In this document: piece after piece, positions 53,224 through 61,602 of the stretch
How the letters are laid out: every line of letters begins with the position of its first letter
Position numbering within the stretch: the stretch's first letter is position 1
Assembly (NCBI GenBank): GCA_000783305.1
Contig: JROE01000001.1
Coordinates: 158,519-222,518, forward strand
Length of the DNA: 64,000 bases
Origin: Sphingobacteriaceae bacterium DW12
Lineage (GTDB): Bacteria > Bacteroidota > Bacteroidia > Sphingobacteriales > Sphingobacteriaceae
Direction of reading: 5' to 3'
Translations under genes and position numbers: made by a program
The notes under the pieces: generated by a model
The model's input: only the letters and a program-made list of their open reading frames with translations
Database searches by the model: none
What the model was told of the DNA's origin: nothing

Positions 53224-54516
53224 ATGAAAGGACTTTACACCTTTATTTTAGTATCTGCTCTCACACTTGTCCAAGCGCAAAACACCACGATTTCCAATTT
53301 GGAATTTGAAAAGGCTTTACATGCATTTAGAGAAGAAAGCTACGAAACCGCGATAAAACATCTTGATAATGCTGAAAAACATTCTACCAAGTGGAGTGCC
53401 CAGATATCATGCTTAAAGATAGAAAGTTTGTATGCGCTTGCCGATATGAACGTTTTATTCAATCCGGACCTGATTCAACCACTTTACGAAGAAGTCCTGC
53501 AATATAGAACAAATGAAAAGAAGATAACGAACAATGATATTCCGTTAGAAAACTGTATAAAATTAGCTACAATTGAAGATCAATTAGAAAGTTTGAAGCT
53601 GGCAGAATGTCAAAGTCAGGAGTTTTTGAAGGCAAAGAAACAATATGATGACGGACACCATGATACAAGCTTACCACTATGGAAATCTTTAGCTAATCAA
53701 GGTAATAGTTGGGCTATGGTCTATTTAAGCTTACTCTATCACGAAAAAAACCAACAAGAAACGGCGATTGAATGGGCCAATAAATCCATGAGCAAACAAA
53801 ATGCGTTGGGAATGCTATTATTAGCTCAGCTTGATGGCGCTAACGAAGGAAAATGGTTTGAAAAAATGGTTCAGTTAAGACACCCCTACGGTTATTTCTA
53901 TTTAGGTTGGCGGGCTGAAAATGTAGATGGAGACAAGGGTAAAGCAATGGAATACTATCTAAAATCTGCTGACATGGGTTGTGCTGATGCGCTCTATAAA
54001 GTAGGAGAAGAATATCGAATTAGCGGTGATTTCACAAAGTCACTTCCATATCTCAAAAAAGCGGCGAATAAAGGTAATACCAAATCAATGTACCTTATTG
54101 GTTGGGCTTACGAAAAGGGAGTAAGTGGTTATATTCAGGACTATTTACAAGCGGAAAAATGGTACCAAAAAGCGGCTGAAAAAGGAAGTAAAGACATGTA
54201 TCTAAATATAGCAAATATGTATTGTTTGGCGGATAACAATATTCCCCAAAAAGCATTGGCAAATTTTGAAAAAGCTGCTGAAGCTGGTTATGCACAAGGC
54301 ATGCTTCAATCAGCCAATCTATATTTTTCGGGCAAAGGCGGTATACCGAACAATTATGTCAAAGCAACCAAATATTATGAAGAGTATTACAACAAAAGCA
54401 AGAAAGGCGGAGCCTACCTCGAGAATCTCATCAAAATATACAACCAAGGAGGTTATGGGATGAAAATGGATAAGGCAAAAGCTGAATACTGGCGCAGTAT
54501 AAGAAACTGGGAATAG
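53224..54516 (+). CDS. Exported Sel1-like repeat protein
   Basis: 430 aa, signal peptide 'MKGLYTFILVSALTLVQAQ'. The middle and C-terminus hold Sel1-type TPR repeats: 'MEYYLKSADMGCADALYKVG', 'LPYLKKAANKGNTKSMYLIG', 'EKWYQKAAEKGSKDMYLNIA' and 'LANFEKAAEAGYAQGMLQSA'. Sel1 repeats mediate protein-protein contacts; a secreted adaptor role is likely but not more specific. The next gene, also a secreted repeat protein, lies 49 bp downstream. Confidence 0.88.
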   Translation: MKGLYTFILVSALTLVQAQNTTISNLEFEKALHAFREESYETAIKHLDNAEKHSTKWSAQISCLKIESLYALADMNVLFNPDLIQPLYEEVLQYRTNEKKITNNDIPLENCIKLATIEDQLESLKLAECQSQEFLKAKKQYDDGHHDTSLPLWKSLANQGNSWAMVYLSLLYHEKNQQETAIEWANKSMSKQNALGMLLLAQLDGANEGKWFEKMVQLRHPYGYFYLGWRAENVDGDKGKAMEYYLKSADMGCADALYKVGEEYRISGDFTKSLPYLKKAANKGNTKSMYLIGWAYEKGVSGYIQDYLQAEKWYQKAAEKGSKDMYLNIANMYCLADNNIPQKALANFEKAAEAGYAQGMLQSANLYFSGKGGIPNNYVKATKYYEEYYNKSKKGGAYLENLIKIYNQGGYGMKMDKAKAEYWRSIRNWE

Positions 54517-54565
54517 TTTTCAGCTCGATTGAGCTAGATGGAAATACTCACTAAATATTAAAAAA

Positions 54566-55414
54566 ATGATGAAGCAATTGTTTATGATTTTAGTTTTTCT
54601 CTTGGGTATGGGAGTTACTCAGGCCCAAAAGCAAAAAATGGGAAGATATCATGCAAATGGTAAAGTGCAAGAAGTTGGTTATTGTATTGTCGATGGTGAA
54701 GAGAAAGTAAAGATAGGAAGATGGGAAGAGTTTTCGGAGAGTGGCAATCTAATAAGTATAATCAATTACAATCAAAAAGGTAGAAGAGACGGAATACAAC
54801 AAACCTTTTATGAAACAGGAGAACTAAAGACCACAGAAACTTATAAAAATGGACTGACAGAAAGCAATAAAAAGGAATACTATAAAAATGGAAAAGAAGT
54901 GTATGTTGTTAAGGAAAAATTGAATAAAACAATAAAGAATACAAATATAAACGAACATTTTACCTTGGTAGAGATTCCAGCGGACCGTCAATCGCTTCAA
55001 TTGTTCAAAAATCCGCTAAAGATAGAAGATTGCTACTTTTCTGGGTTAAGGTTTATAGCTCCGATAGATGGATATGTTTATTGGTGTTTTCAAGCAATAA
55101 AAAATAATAATTTAGAGACCTTTGCTATTGTAAGTACAGATTCAAATAATGACGATACTAATGAACGTTATTTTACTACACGTATGGCATTTAATCGCTC
55201 GAAAGACCCAAAAAATCTATCCGACTGGATTATCCAAAAATCTAATGTGAGACTGAAAGAAGGGCAAGAGTATGTTATTTACTTTAAATCTAAGGAAATT
55301 AAAAAGCCCGAAAAAGAACTATTAGTGTTTGAATTAAAGATGTCCCCGACATATGATGAAAAGCTCAGTGAGTTTTTTAAGGATTCATTCGACAAAGTTT
55401 CGTTTGACTACTAA
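54566..55414 (+). CDS. Exported MORN/YwqK-like repeat protein
   Basis: 282 aa, signal peptide 'MMKQLFMILVFLLGMGVTQA'. MORN-type repeats of the YwqK family occupy residues about 25-110 ('GRYHANGKVQEVGYCIVDGE', 'IGRWEEFSESGNLISIINYN', 'TFYETGELKTTETYKNGLTE'). The C-terminal half is a beta-rich unknown domain ('YFSGLRFIAPIDGYVYWCFQ'). YwqK-like proteins are sometimes annotated as antitoxins; nothing supports that here. Co-transcription with the Sel1 gene is likely. Confidence 0.82.
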   Translation: MMKQLFMILVFLLGMGVTQAQKQKMGRYHANGKVQEVGYCIVDGEEKVKIGRWEEFSESGNLISIINYNQKGRRDGIQQTFYETGELKTTETYKNGLTESNKKEYYKNGKEVYVVKEKLNKTIKNTNINEHFTLVEIPADRQSLQLFKNPLKIEDCYFSGLRFIAPIDGYVYWCFQAIKNNNLETFAIVSTDSNNDDTNERYFTTRMAFNRSKDPKNLSDWIIQKSNVRLKEGQEYVIYFKSKEIKKPEKELLVFELKMSPTYDEKLSEFFKDSFDKVSFDY

Positions 55415-55484
55415 TTTTGCCAATTGTGCTATAAACGGAATTGATTTCTGATAAAAGAAAAATTTGCTTCTGAGCTCTAAGACC

Positions 55485-55531
55485 AAAGACTTAATTTTGG
55501 CAACCCTATTGATTGCCAAAATTAAGTCTTT
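55485..55531. terminator. Long perfect inverted repeat, terminator candidate
   Basis: AAAGACTTAATTTTGGCAA / TTGCCAAAATTAAGTCTTT: 19-bp perfect stem, 9-nt loop, 70 bp past the MORN gene stop. It could terminate transcription; the T run is short. Confidence 0.6.
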
Positions 55532-55662
55532 AAACGCTACTACAGGTATCCATCTTAATGGACGTTATTGGCTCTACAAACCAAAGGAGTATCTTCAACA
55601 ACTGTGTGAAAAACCATAAAAGGTTGCTATGGGGTAGTGTAAAATGAACTGTGTCACATCAG

Positions 55663-55718
55663 TCCTTTTAGGGTTCGTGCTCAGAGGCTTCCAGCCTAGA
55701 GTGCGAACCCTAAAAGGA
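55663..55718. repeat. Nested 56-nt palindromic element
   Basis: Outer arms TCCTTTTAGGGTTCG / CGAACCCTAAAAGGA (15 bp perfect) enclose an inner hairpin AGGCT-TCC-AGCCT. This is the layout of a BIME/REPIN-like unit. Confidence 0.65.
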
Positions 55719-55832
55719 GTTGCCGAAGGCTTTAATTGGATATTTTCATCGTCACTTATTTTTTCAATTATATCGTGTTGCATACAGCACACTAGTCCTA
55801 TTAGTCTATTGCATTATAAAAATGACGATAGG

Positions 55833-56103
55833 CTATATCGACTTCGCGGACTGCAGTTCTGCAGCCAGACGTTGAAGCCCCTCTTCTATCTTCTTAAGCT
55901 TAGGCTTGCGGGGCTTCTTCCCACCCCGGGGAGTAATGTTGCAGCTTACGCTGATTGACACCTGTAATAATAGTTATCGCATCTAGGATGAATTGCTTGG
56001 CCTCTTCGACAGTATCTCCACCTCCATAGATGCCTTTGGCATTCTCCGCATATGCACTGAACATGTCGTCGCTGCGTTCGAGAAAAATCTTTAATGTTTT
56101 CAT
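55833..56103 (-). pseudogene. HicB-family antitoxin, internally deleted and frameshifted
   Basis: It starts normally ('MKTLKIFLERSDDMFSAYAE', 'GIYGGGDTVEEAKQFILDAI'), then jumps to the C-terminal DNA-binding part ('ITGVNQRKLQHYS'). The roughly 50 residues usually between are missing. After that the frame shifts: the family's C-terminus 'KKPRKPKLKKIEEGLQRLAA' continues in another frame to a stop at 55833. No hicA toxin gene is seen next to it. Confidence 0.8.
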
Positions 56104-56349
56104 GTCAGTTTCCTTTCTAATATCATGGAAATCGGGAGCTAATTATTTAAATGTGCATGGATAATTTATACGTTAAACCGCCAAGCACATCTAGAACTCC
56201 ACAGCACAATGGTAATGTGCTTACTGCTATGAAGCAAAAAAAATACTTTTCAATATCCGCCTATAGTAGTTTCTTTTTCAATTCATTATCATTAAATTGG
56301 GAAAGATATATTGAAATTAGACGAATCTACATTCAATTCTATAAAAGGG

Positions 56350-57372
56350 ATGGGAATATTCGACATGTTTAAAAAAAGGACGACCGACAGCACATTTCCA
56401 GAAAATGAACTGGAGAGAAGTCTACTGGATATAGCCAGGAGTGCATCCAAACAAAAGGAGTTCTTCCAAAAATTACTATGGAGTGAGCTACTTGTATTGG
56501 AGGTAGTGCAACCGTGTACAGAAGAAGGGAATCAACCGCCTGAAGAAAACACAATGGCTCAGTTAATGACTCTTGAAGAAGGGCAAATCCCGATATTCAC
56601 CTCCGGAAATAGAGTATTTGATCAAGGCGTAATAAAAGAAGGAGTACCTTATATCACGTTTAGAGGGCAAGACCTATTTGAAGCGACCAAAGGGGCGCGC
56701 TTTGTCCTGAACCCCTACTCAGACCATGCAAGAGAATTCCCCCCGGAAACGATAGAAGCCCTACTGGATGGTTCGATATATGAGAGGATTGACGAATATG
56801 AAGCCGAAGAGAGACGCGTGAAAGAATTTATCGAAATATATGAAAGGGCCAGCAAGAGACAAGAGAAACTGATCTACCTGGATGGATATAAAATCAAAGA
56901 TGTAAAACCCGCTGAAAAACTGAGGCTTGAAGAGTCAATAGCAGACTTCAAGAAATGCATTGAAATGGTGCCTGACCATTGGCAAAGCATGGTGTTGATG
57001 GGTAAAGCGCTCCAACGATTAGAGAGGCATGCGGAAGCTTTGCAACAATTGGAAGCGGCTTGCAAAATAGAACTGGAAAACCACACTATCCCGATGGAAG
57101 CTGCTACAGAAGCAGTGCACATGAAAGATATGGACAAGGCGCTGTACTATTCGGCAGAATCCCTTAAAAGAGCTCCTAATGATATCGCTGCAATGGGCAA
57201 CCACGCCATGAACCTACTCCTAGCACATAAAGATATCGACGCCCAACAAACGATTGAAGAAGCCCTCAGGCTGCAGCCCGATGATAGCGTAAATAGGCAT
57301 ATTGGATCTATCGTAAATGGTGTGCTATCTGGAGTGCGTGAAAGACCCACCTTTGAAGAATTGATGAAGTAG
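56350..57372 (+). CDS. SseB-like N-terminal domain plus TPR protein
   Basis: 340 aa from ATG 56350 ('MGIFDMFKKR'); the frame opens earlier at a TTG. Residues about 25-145 resemble the SseB N-terminal domain ('QIPIFTSGNRVFDQGVIKEG', 'GARFVLNPYSDHAREFPPET'). A coiled-coil hinge and TPR helices follow ('MVLMGKALQRLERHAEALQQ', 'MDKALYYSAESLKRAPNDIA'). No signal peptide, so cytoplasmic. SseB-type proteins are linked to amino-acid stress tolerance and secretion-immunity contexts; the function here is unknown. Confidence 0.78.
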   Translation: MGIFDMFKKRTTDSTFPENELERSLLDIARSASKQKEFFQKLLWSELLVLEVVQPCTEEGNQPPEENTMAQLMTLEEGQIPIFTSGNRVFDQGVIKEGVPYITFRGQDLFEATKGARFVLNPYSDHAREFPPETIEALLDGSIYERIDEYEAEERRVKEFIEIYERASKRQEKLIYLDGYKIKDVKPAEKLRLEESIADFKKCIEMVPDHWQSMVLMGKALQRLERHAEALQQLEAACKIELENHTIPMEAATEAVHMKDMDKALYYSAESLKRAPNDIAAMGNHAMNLLLAHKDIDAQQTIEEALRLQPDDSVNRHIGSIVNGVLSGVRERPTFEELMK

Positions 57373-57805
57373 AAAGTTTTACTAATTTTAACCTGGGAAA
57401 GGTAAAGCCATAATAAAGATGTCTATACTGCTACTTATCCAATTATATCGGGTTCTATTTCTATAATATGGTGTATATTTTCGCAACTATTTTATTGACA
57501 TTAAACACTATGACGATGCGGGATACCCCAGAAATTAGAAAGAACAGTAAAAAGCTGAGGTGAGAGAAATTCGATCGGTAATCTTACACATAGATTAGGA
57601 ATTGTACGGTAGAACGGCCTGTATACATATAGCTGTCTCTAAAAAAAACAGTTCGGGATTCGGATTCCAACTGCCAAAACATACTTTGTAGTGAAATAAT
57701 GACAGTGTTCGAGAGTTCGGCATATAATCGATAATCCTTTCGGAAAACTTTATCAATGGATGGCTGTTTTATTAATTGAACATAATCAATAAAATTATTT
57801 AGACT
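57373..57805. other. Intergenic region
   Basis: About 430 bp. A 17-codon ORF at 57510 (MTMRDTPEIRKNSKKLR) is preceded by TATATTTTCG, which resembles a -7 box; it may be the 5' stub of a lost gene. Nothing else is recognised. Confidence 0.4.
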
Positions 57806-58312
57806 ATGGCTACAGAAAATCTGAACAATAGGGAAGCAATTACAAAACTTCAGGAAATGGTCAATAAAATTGATGTCGGGATGTTGTGCACCTATCCTGG
57901 AAACAATGAATATCTTCACGCTGTACCCATGAGCAGGCAGGAGGTAGATGATGGCGGCAATATTTGGTATTTATTTTCAGCGGAAAGTGACACTTTTAAA
58001 AATCTACAAGGCAACAGCAAAGTTAGCGTATTGTTCTCGCATGTGGGTGATTATAATTTTCTAAGTATAAACGGTATAGCAGAAATATCCAATGATAAGG
58101 GGCGCATTGAAAAATACTGGAATAAATTTGTGGAAGCTTGGTTTGAGAAAGGAAAAGAGGACCCGAATATTCGTATTTTGAAAGTAAAAGTTGAGGATGC
58201 TCATTATTGGGACAATAAAACCAGTAAGTTGGTTACTATTTTTAAAGTTGCGGCTAGCGCTATATCCGGCCAAAAAATGGATATGGGACGAGATGGAGAA
58301 TTGAATATTTAG
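57806..58312 (+). CDS. PPOX-fold general stress protein (pyridoxamine 5'-phosphate oxidase family)
   Basis: 168 aa. Split-barrel flavin-binding pattern: 'KIDVGMLCTYPGNNEYLHAV', 'WYLFSAESDTFKNLQGNSKV', 'FLSINGIAEISNDKGRIEKY'. Of the general stress protein 26 type, which binds FMN/FAD; a real PNPOx function is unlikely given the family. A single gene. Confidence 0.9.
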   Translation: MATENLNNREAITKLQEMVNKIDVGMLCTYPGNNEYLHAVPMSRQEVDDGGNIWYLFSAESDTFKNLQGNSKVSVLFSHVGDYNFLSINGIAEISNDKGRIEKYWNKFVEAWFEKGKEDPNIRILKVKVEDAHYWDNKTSKLVTIFKVAASAISGQKMDMGRDGELNI

Positions 58313-58391
58313 CGGGTCTTACACACGTATTCATCCTACTCGAAAAAGGTTGAAAAGCCTGAACGTGGCAAAATTGGCTATAAGATTGGGA

Positions 58392-58620
58392 ATAGCTCTT
58401 CTCTCCTACTGATGAGTAATGTTGTAGCTGACGCTGATTGATGCCTGTGATTTTTTCTAAATCGGCATTGGTGAAGGTGCCTTTGTATCAGTTGAGAAAG
58501 CTCGCTGCATCGAAATGATACACAATCTTATACTTGCCTTTCAGAATGGTGGGTATATTGTCGGGGATAAACTCTTCGGTGATAGTCTGAATGGTATCAA
58601 AAACGGATTGCTTGACTTGT
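58392..58620 (-). pseudogene. Second HicB-family remnant (N-terminus missing)
   Basis: The minus strand translates as 'DNIPTILKGKYKIVYHFDAA', then 'SFLN' and an in-frame TGA, then 'YKGTFTNADLEKITGINQRQ' and 'LQHYSS'. That is the central and C-terminal part of the HicB family, including the region lost from the copy at 55833-56103. There is no start and no hicA. Confidence 0.8.
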
Positions 58621-58662
58621 GATCGTAAAGCACTAATAGCTATTTTGTATCTTTGAAATTGA

Positions 58663-59265
58663 TTGACAACAATTTCAAATCCTCAGGTGCAAGACTTTAA
58701 TAAATTAATACAGGAGCATTTTGGCCAACTTACAGAAAAGGAGTTGGCAACAATCCATTTCTATTTTCAAGAAGAACAGCTACAAAAAAATGAATTTTTC
58801 ACGAAGTCAACTAAAGTCTGCGACAAGCTCAGCATTGTTAAATCGGGAATTTTAAGGGTTTATGCTTTGTCAGATGGAAAGGAAATTACACAGTGGATTT
58901 CTACTGAAAACTTCTTGATTACGGAAGTTTTAGGTTTCTTTTTTGATAAGCCGAACCGTTGGAACATACAGGCATTTACCGACACAGCTTTATTGACCAT
59001 TACCAAAACCAACTATCTCAAACTTTGCAAAGAATTCCCCAAATGGCACGAGATTGAAAAGCGATTGATGGTAAAATGCTTTGCTATGATCGAAGATCGG
59101 GTTTTTTCGCACCTATCAATGACAGCGGAAGAACGATATGACTTGTATTTTGAACAAAACAGGGCGTTGTTTAATCAGGTCCCGCTACAATACATTGCCT
59201 CTGTGCTGGGAATGACACCAGAAACATTCAGCCGAATAAGGAAACGTAGAACAGGAAATCCTTGA
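58663..59265 (+). CDS. Crp/Fnr-family transcriptional regulator
   Basis: About 200 aa. Sensor fold 'EFFTKSTKVCDKLSIVKSGI' and 'EITQWISTENFLITEVLGFF'; HTH 'VPLQYIASVLGMTPETFSRI'. There is no ATG near the 5' end: the frame begins with TTG at 58663, while TATCTTTG (58648-58655) is a likely -7 box putting the RNA start at about 58661. Translation from GTG 58687 is therefore quite possible. It is 60 bp upstream of the DUF4260 gene, its likely target or partner. Confidence 0.88.
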   Translation: MTTISNPQVQDFNKLIQEHFGQLTEKELATIHFYFQEEQLQKNEFFTKSTKVCDKLSIVKSGILRVYALSDGKEITQWISTENFLITEVLGFFFDKPNRWNIQAFTDTALLTITKTNYLKLCKEFPKWHEIEKRLMVKCFAMIEDRVFSHLSMTAEERYDLYFEQNRALFNQVPLQYIASVLGMTPETFSRIRKRRTGNP

Positions 59266-59325
59266 TTTTTGTCAAGAGGTATCGAATTAAAGTTTCAGAA
59301 CTTTGCTTAAAATAAAGCCGCAAAT

Positions 59326-59679
59326 ATGAATAACCTTCTGAAACTTGAAGAATTGGGACAATTACTACTTTCTATCTTCTTATTTAACCAATTGGAATAT
59401 TCGTGGTGGGTTTTCCCAGCGTGTATTCTATTGCCGGATTTATCCATGATCGGCTATTTAGTCAACACCAAGACAGGTGCCTGGATCTATAATTTTTTTC
59501 ATCATAAATTGATAGCAATTGCTATTTTGGGTCTAGGATATTGGCTGGACAATTCTTTGCTTATTTTAACAGGTGTGATTTTATTGGGGCACTCGGCAAT
59601 GGATAGGATGTTTGGCTATGGCCTAAAATTCAGTGATAGCTTTAAGAATACTCATCTCGGTAGGATTGGGAAAAAGTAA
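59326..59679 (+). CDS. DUF4260 membrane protein
   Basis: 117 aa with four hydrophobic segments and the DUF4260 signatures 'ACILLPDLSMIGYLVNTKTG', 'YNFFHHKLIAIAILGLGYWL' and 'LLGHSAMDRMFGYGLKFSDS'. His/Asp residues in the membrane suggest a small enzyme or metal-binding membrane protein, unproven. Downstream of, and likely co-transcribed with, the Crp-type gene. Confidence 0.9.
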   Translation: MNNLLKLEELGQLLLSIFLFNQLEYSWWVFPACILLPDLSMIGYLVNTKTGAWIYNFFHHKLIAIAILGLGYWLDNSLLILTGVILLGHSAMDRMFGYGLKFSDSFKNTHLGRIGKK

Positions 59680-59844
59680 GGGATATACGCTACCGTACCA
59701 TTATAAATTCAAATTAGTCTAAGGGCGAACTTCCGAATGGCCAATAGGTATGTTCTTATTCAAATATGCAGCTTAGCATAAAATGCCAACTTCCGCTTCG
59801 CCAAGGGCGAGAATGTGACTGGACCTGCTGTAAAGACTAAATCA

Positions 59845-59868
59845 AAAATACCCCATTTTAGGTATTTT
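59845..59868. promoter_or_regulatory. Palindromic operator candidate, copy 2
   Basis: AAAATACC-CCATTTTA-GGTATTTT lies 75 bp before the secreted coiled-coil protein gene. Its central 22 nt match the site at 32886-32907 in 19 positions. Confidence 0.5.
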
Positions 59869-59942
59869 ATTAAAAATAAATGTTTCTGTTATTTGTAGAG
59901 CAATATAAAGTCGAATTACCACGAAGGATAGAAGCTCAGGCT

Positions 59943-61589
59943 ATGAAAACCACATTATTAATCGTGCTGTTCCTTATCAATTGGGCGGGAACAACTCAGG
60001 GGCAGAACAAAATTGATTTTAGCGCCAATTTTAAGACAATGTCTTATTACAACAGTATAGGTGGGGATGGATTGCGTTCGGAAAAATTTTTCGGGCAATA
60101 CCGCGTATACGATCATGGTGGGTCTTTGAGGATTGGAATAAAACTCACCGTAGCGCCCAATAGTGGGCGAAGCTACACGTACAAAGGTAAAACCTATACG
60201 CCCTCGGAAATACCTGAACTCAATAATATAGATATCAAAACTGTAACGGGCGCACTGAAGGTCCATGATAGCCGATTGAAGGCGGGTGAGAAAGAAAGAG
60301 AATTGGAAATATACATCGGGGGCTATGCCGACCAGTCGGGTAGTCTTGGTGGAAATAACTACGAACTATCGAGCAAAGTGCCTAAATCCTTCCCTAACGC
60401 GACACTTATTGAGTTTGTTCCAGAACGCATATACTTTAACTCTAGTGACCTACATGCGGCTATAGAAAGGTATATCGGAAAAGAAAAAGACCGGGAAGCA
60501 GCAAAAGCGAACCAACACAAGTACGAGAATTTACTCCGGGAGGCAGACCGCTTGTTTACAGCCAAAAATTACGACCATGCGTTAGCTCAATACTATTCGG
60601 CAAGCTATATAGATGTATCTGATAAAACAAGAGCGGAAAATGGCATCGCTAAAACCAGAAAAATATTGGGCGAAGAAGCAACGGATGATAAGGATAAGGC
60701 AAAAGCACACACTTACAAAAGCGGCGAATGCAAATTGGCCGGAACTGTAGCTGAGCATTATAGCTGCCCGCTGTGCGCACAACAGGCGAAAAAAGAAACC
60801 GAAGCCAAGGCGAAAGAGGACAAGCGTCTGGTAGATGCAAAAGCAGCACGAGAAGAAGAAGCACGTAAAGCGAAAGCGGCGAAAGAAAAACTAATCGCGG
60901 ATGAAAAAGCTGAAGCAGCAAGAAAAGCGAAAGAAACAGAAGCAAAACGTATAGCCGACGAAAAGACGGAACGGGAGATGAAAGCGAAACTTATGGCGCA
61001 ACTGAAGAAAAATGGAGGGGCAGGTGAAATTGACCTAAAGAACATTAAGGTAAAGCAAGAGGCAGCAGAGTATGTTTTTGTCTACCATGATATTCCTATC
61101 AATAGATTCCCGAAAAGTAGGATAAAGTATGATATATCAAAATTAGACTCAACAGATTATTTCTATGGCATAGATCCCAATGCAGAAGTTCTTTATAAGG
61201 GAGTTTACGATAATCCTGGTAAGAGCGGCAAGATTATCTTATTTGACCCGCTGGGAAAAGAGCTAACGAGCTTTCCCAGTTTTCATAACTATAAGATTGA
61301 CAAAGATGAAAAAACAATTGTATTCTATCAATACTTGTCTATTCCTGAATTTCTAAGATTCACGACGAAAGAAACGAAGAGAGACCTTGACTACAGAAAG
61401 GTACTGGGATTTTACACCAGTGATGGAGCAGCAAGAACTGCTGTAACTAACTATAGGCCCCCATTTGAGCAGTGGCGAGATTTACAATTCTTTATCGTTA
61501 CGGTAAAGGCCATCGTGACAGACTTCAACCTGAATATCGTGGGTGAAAAAGAGGGTTACTTACTGACGGAATATCATTACAGCAATTAA
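59943..61589 (+). CDS. Secreted coiled-coil protein, uncharacterised
   Basis: 548 aa from ATG 59943, the signal peptide start (TTLLIVLFLINWAGTTQGQ); an upstream in-frame ATG at 59880 would bury the signal. N-terminal beta-rich domain ('GGSLRIGIKLTVAPNSGRSY', 'LEIYIGGYADQSGSLGGNNY'), then a TPR-like pair, a Cys cluster 'EHYSCPLCAQQ', and a Lys/Ala/Glu coiled coil of about 90 residues (about 300-385). The C-terminal domain has 'VLYKGVYDNPGKSGKIILFD'. No family is recognised. Followed after 13 bp by another secreted protein gene. Confidence 0.8.
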   Translation: MKTTLLIVLFLINWAGTTQGQNKIDFSANFKTMSYYNSIGGDGLRSEKFFGQYRVYDHGGSLRIGIKLTVAPNSGRSYTYKGKTYTPSEIPELNNIDIKTVTGALKVHDSRLKAGEKERELEIYIGGYADQSGSLGGNNYELSSKVPKSFPNATLIEFVPERIYFNSSDLHAAIERYIGKEKDREAAKANQHKYENLLREADRLFTAKNYDHALAQYYSASYIDVSDKTRAENGIAKTRKILGEEATDDKDKAKAHTYKSGECKLAGTVAEHYSCPLCAQQAKKETEAKAKEDKRLVDAKAAREEEARKAKAAKEKLIADEKAEAARKAKETEAKRIADEKTEREMKAKLMAQLKKNGGAGEIDLKNIKVKQEAAEYVFVYHDIPINRFPKSRIKYDISKLDSTDYFYGIDPNAEVLYKGVYDNPGKSGKIILFDPLGKELTSFPSFHNYKIDKDEKTIVFYQYLSIPEFLRFTTKETKRDLDYRKVLGFYTSDGAARTAVTNYRPPFEQWRDLQFFIVTVKAIVTDFNLNIVGEKEGYLLTEYHYSN

Positions 61590-61602
61590 TGTCATAAGTG
61601 TC

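Noticed and set aside
57584..57919. 111-codon minus-strand ORF upstream of the PPOX gene
   Set aside because: It overlaps the start of a well-supported gene and has no recognisable motif.
60649..61045. Two minus-strand Ser/Phe/Leu-rich ORFs
   Set aside because: They are antisense shadows of the Lys/Ala/Glu coiled coil in the secreted protein gene.
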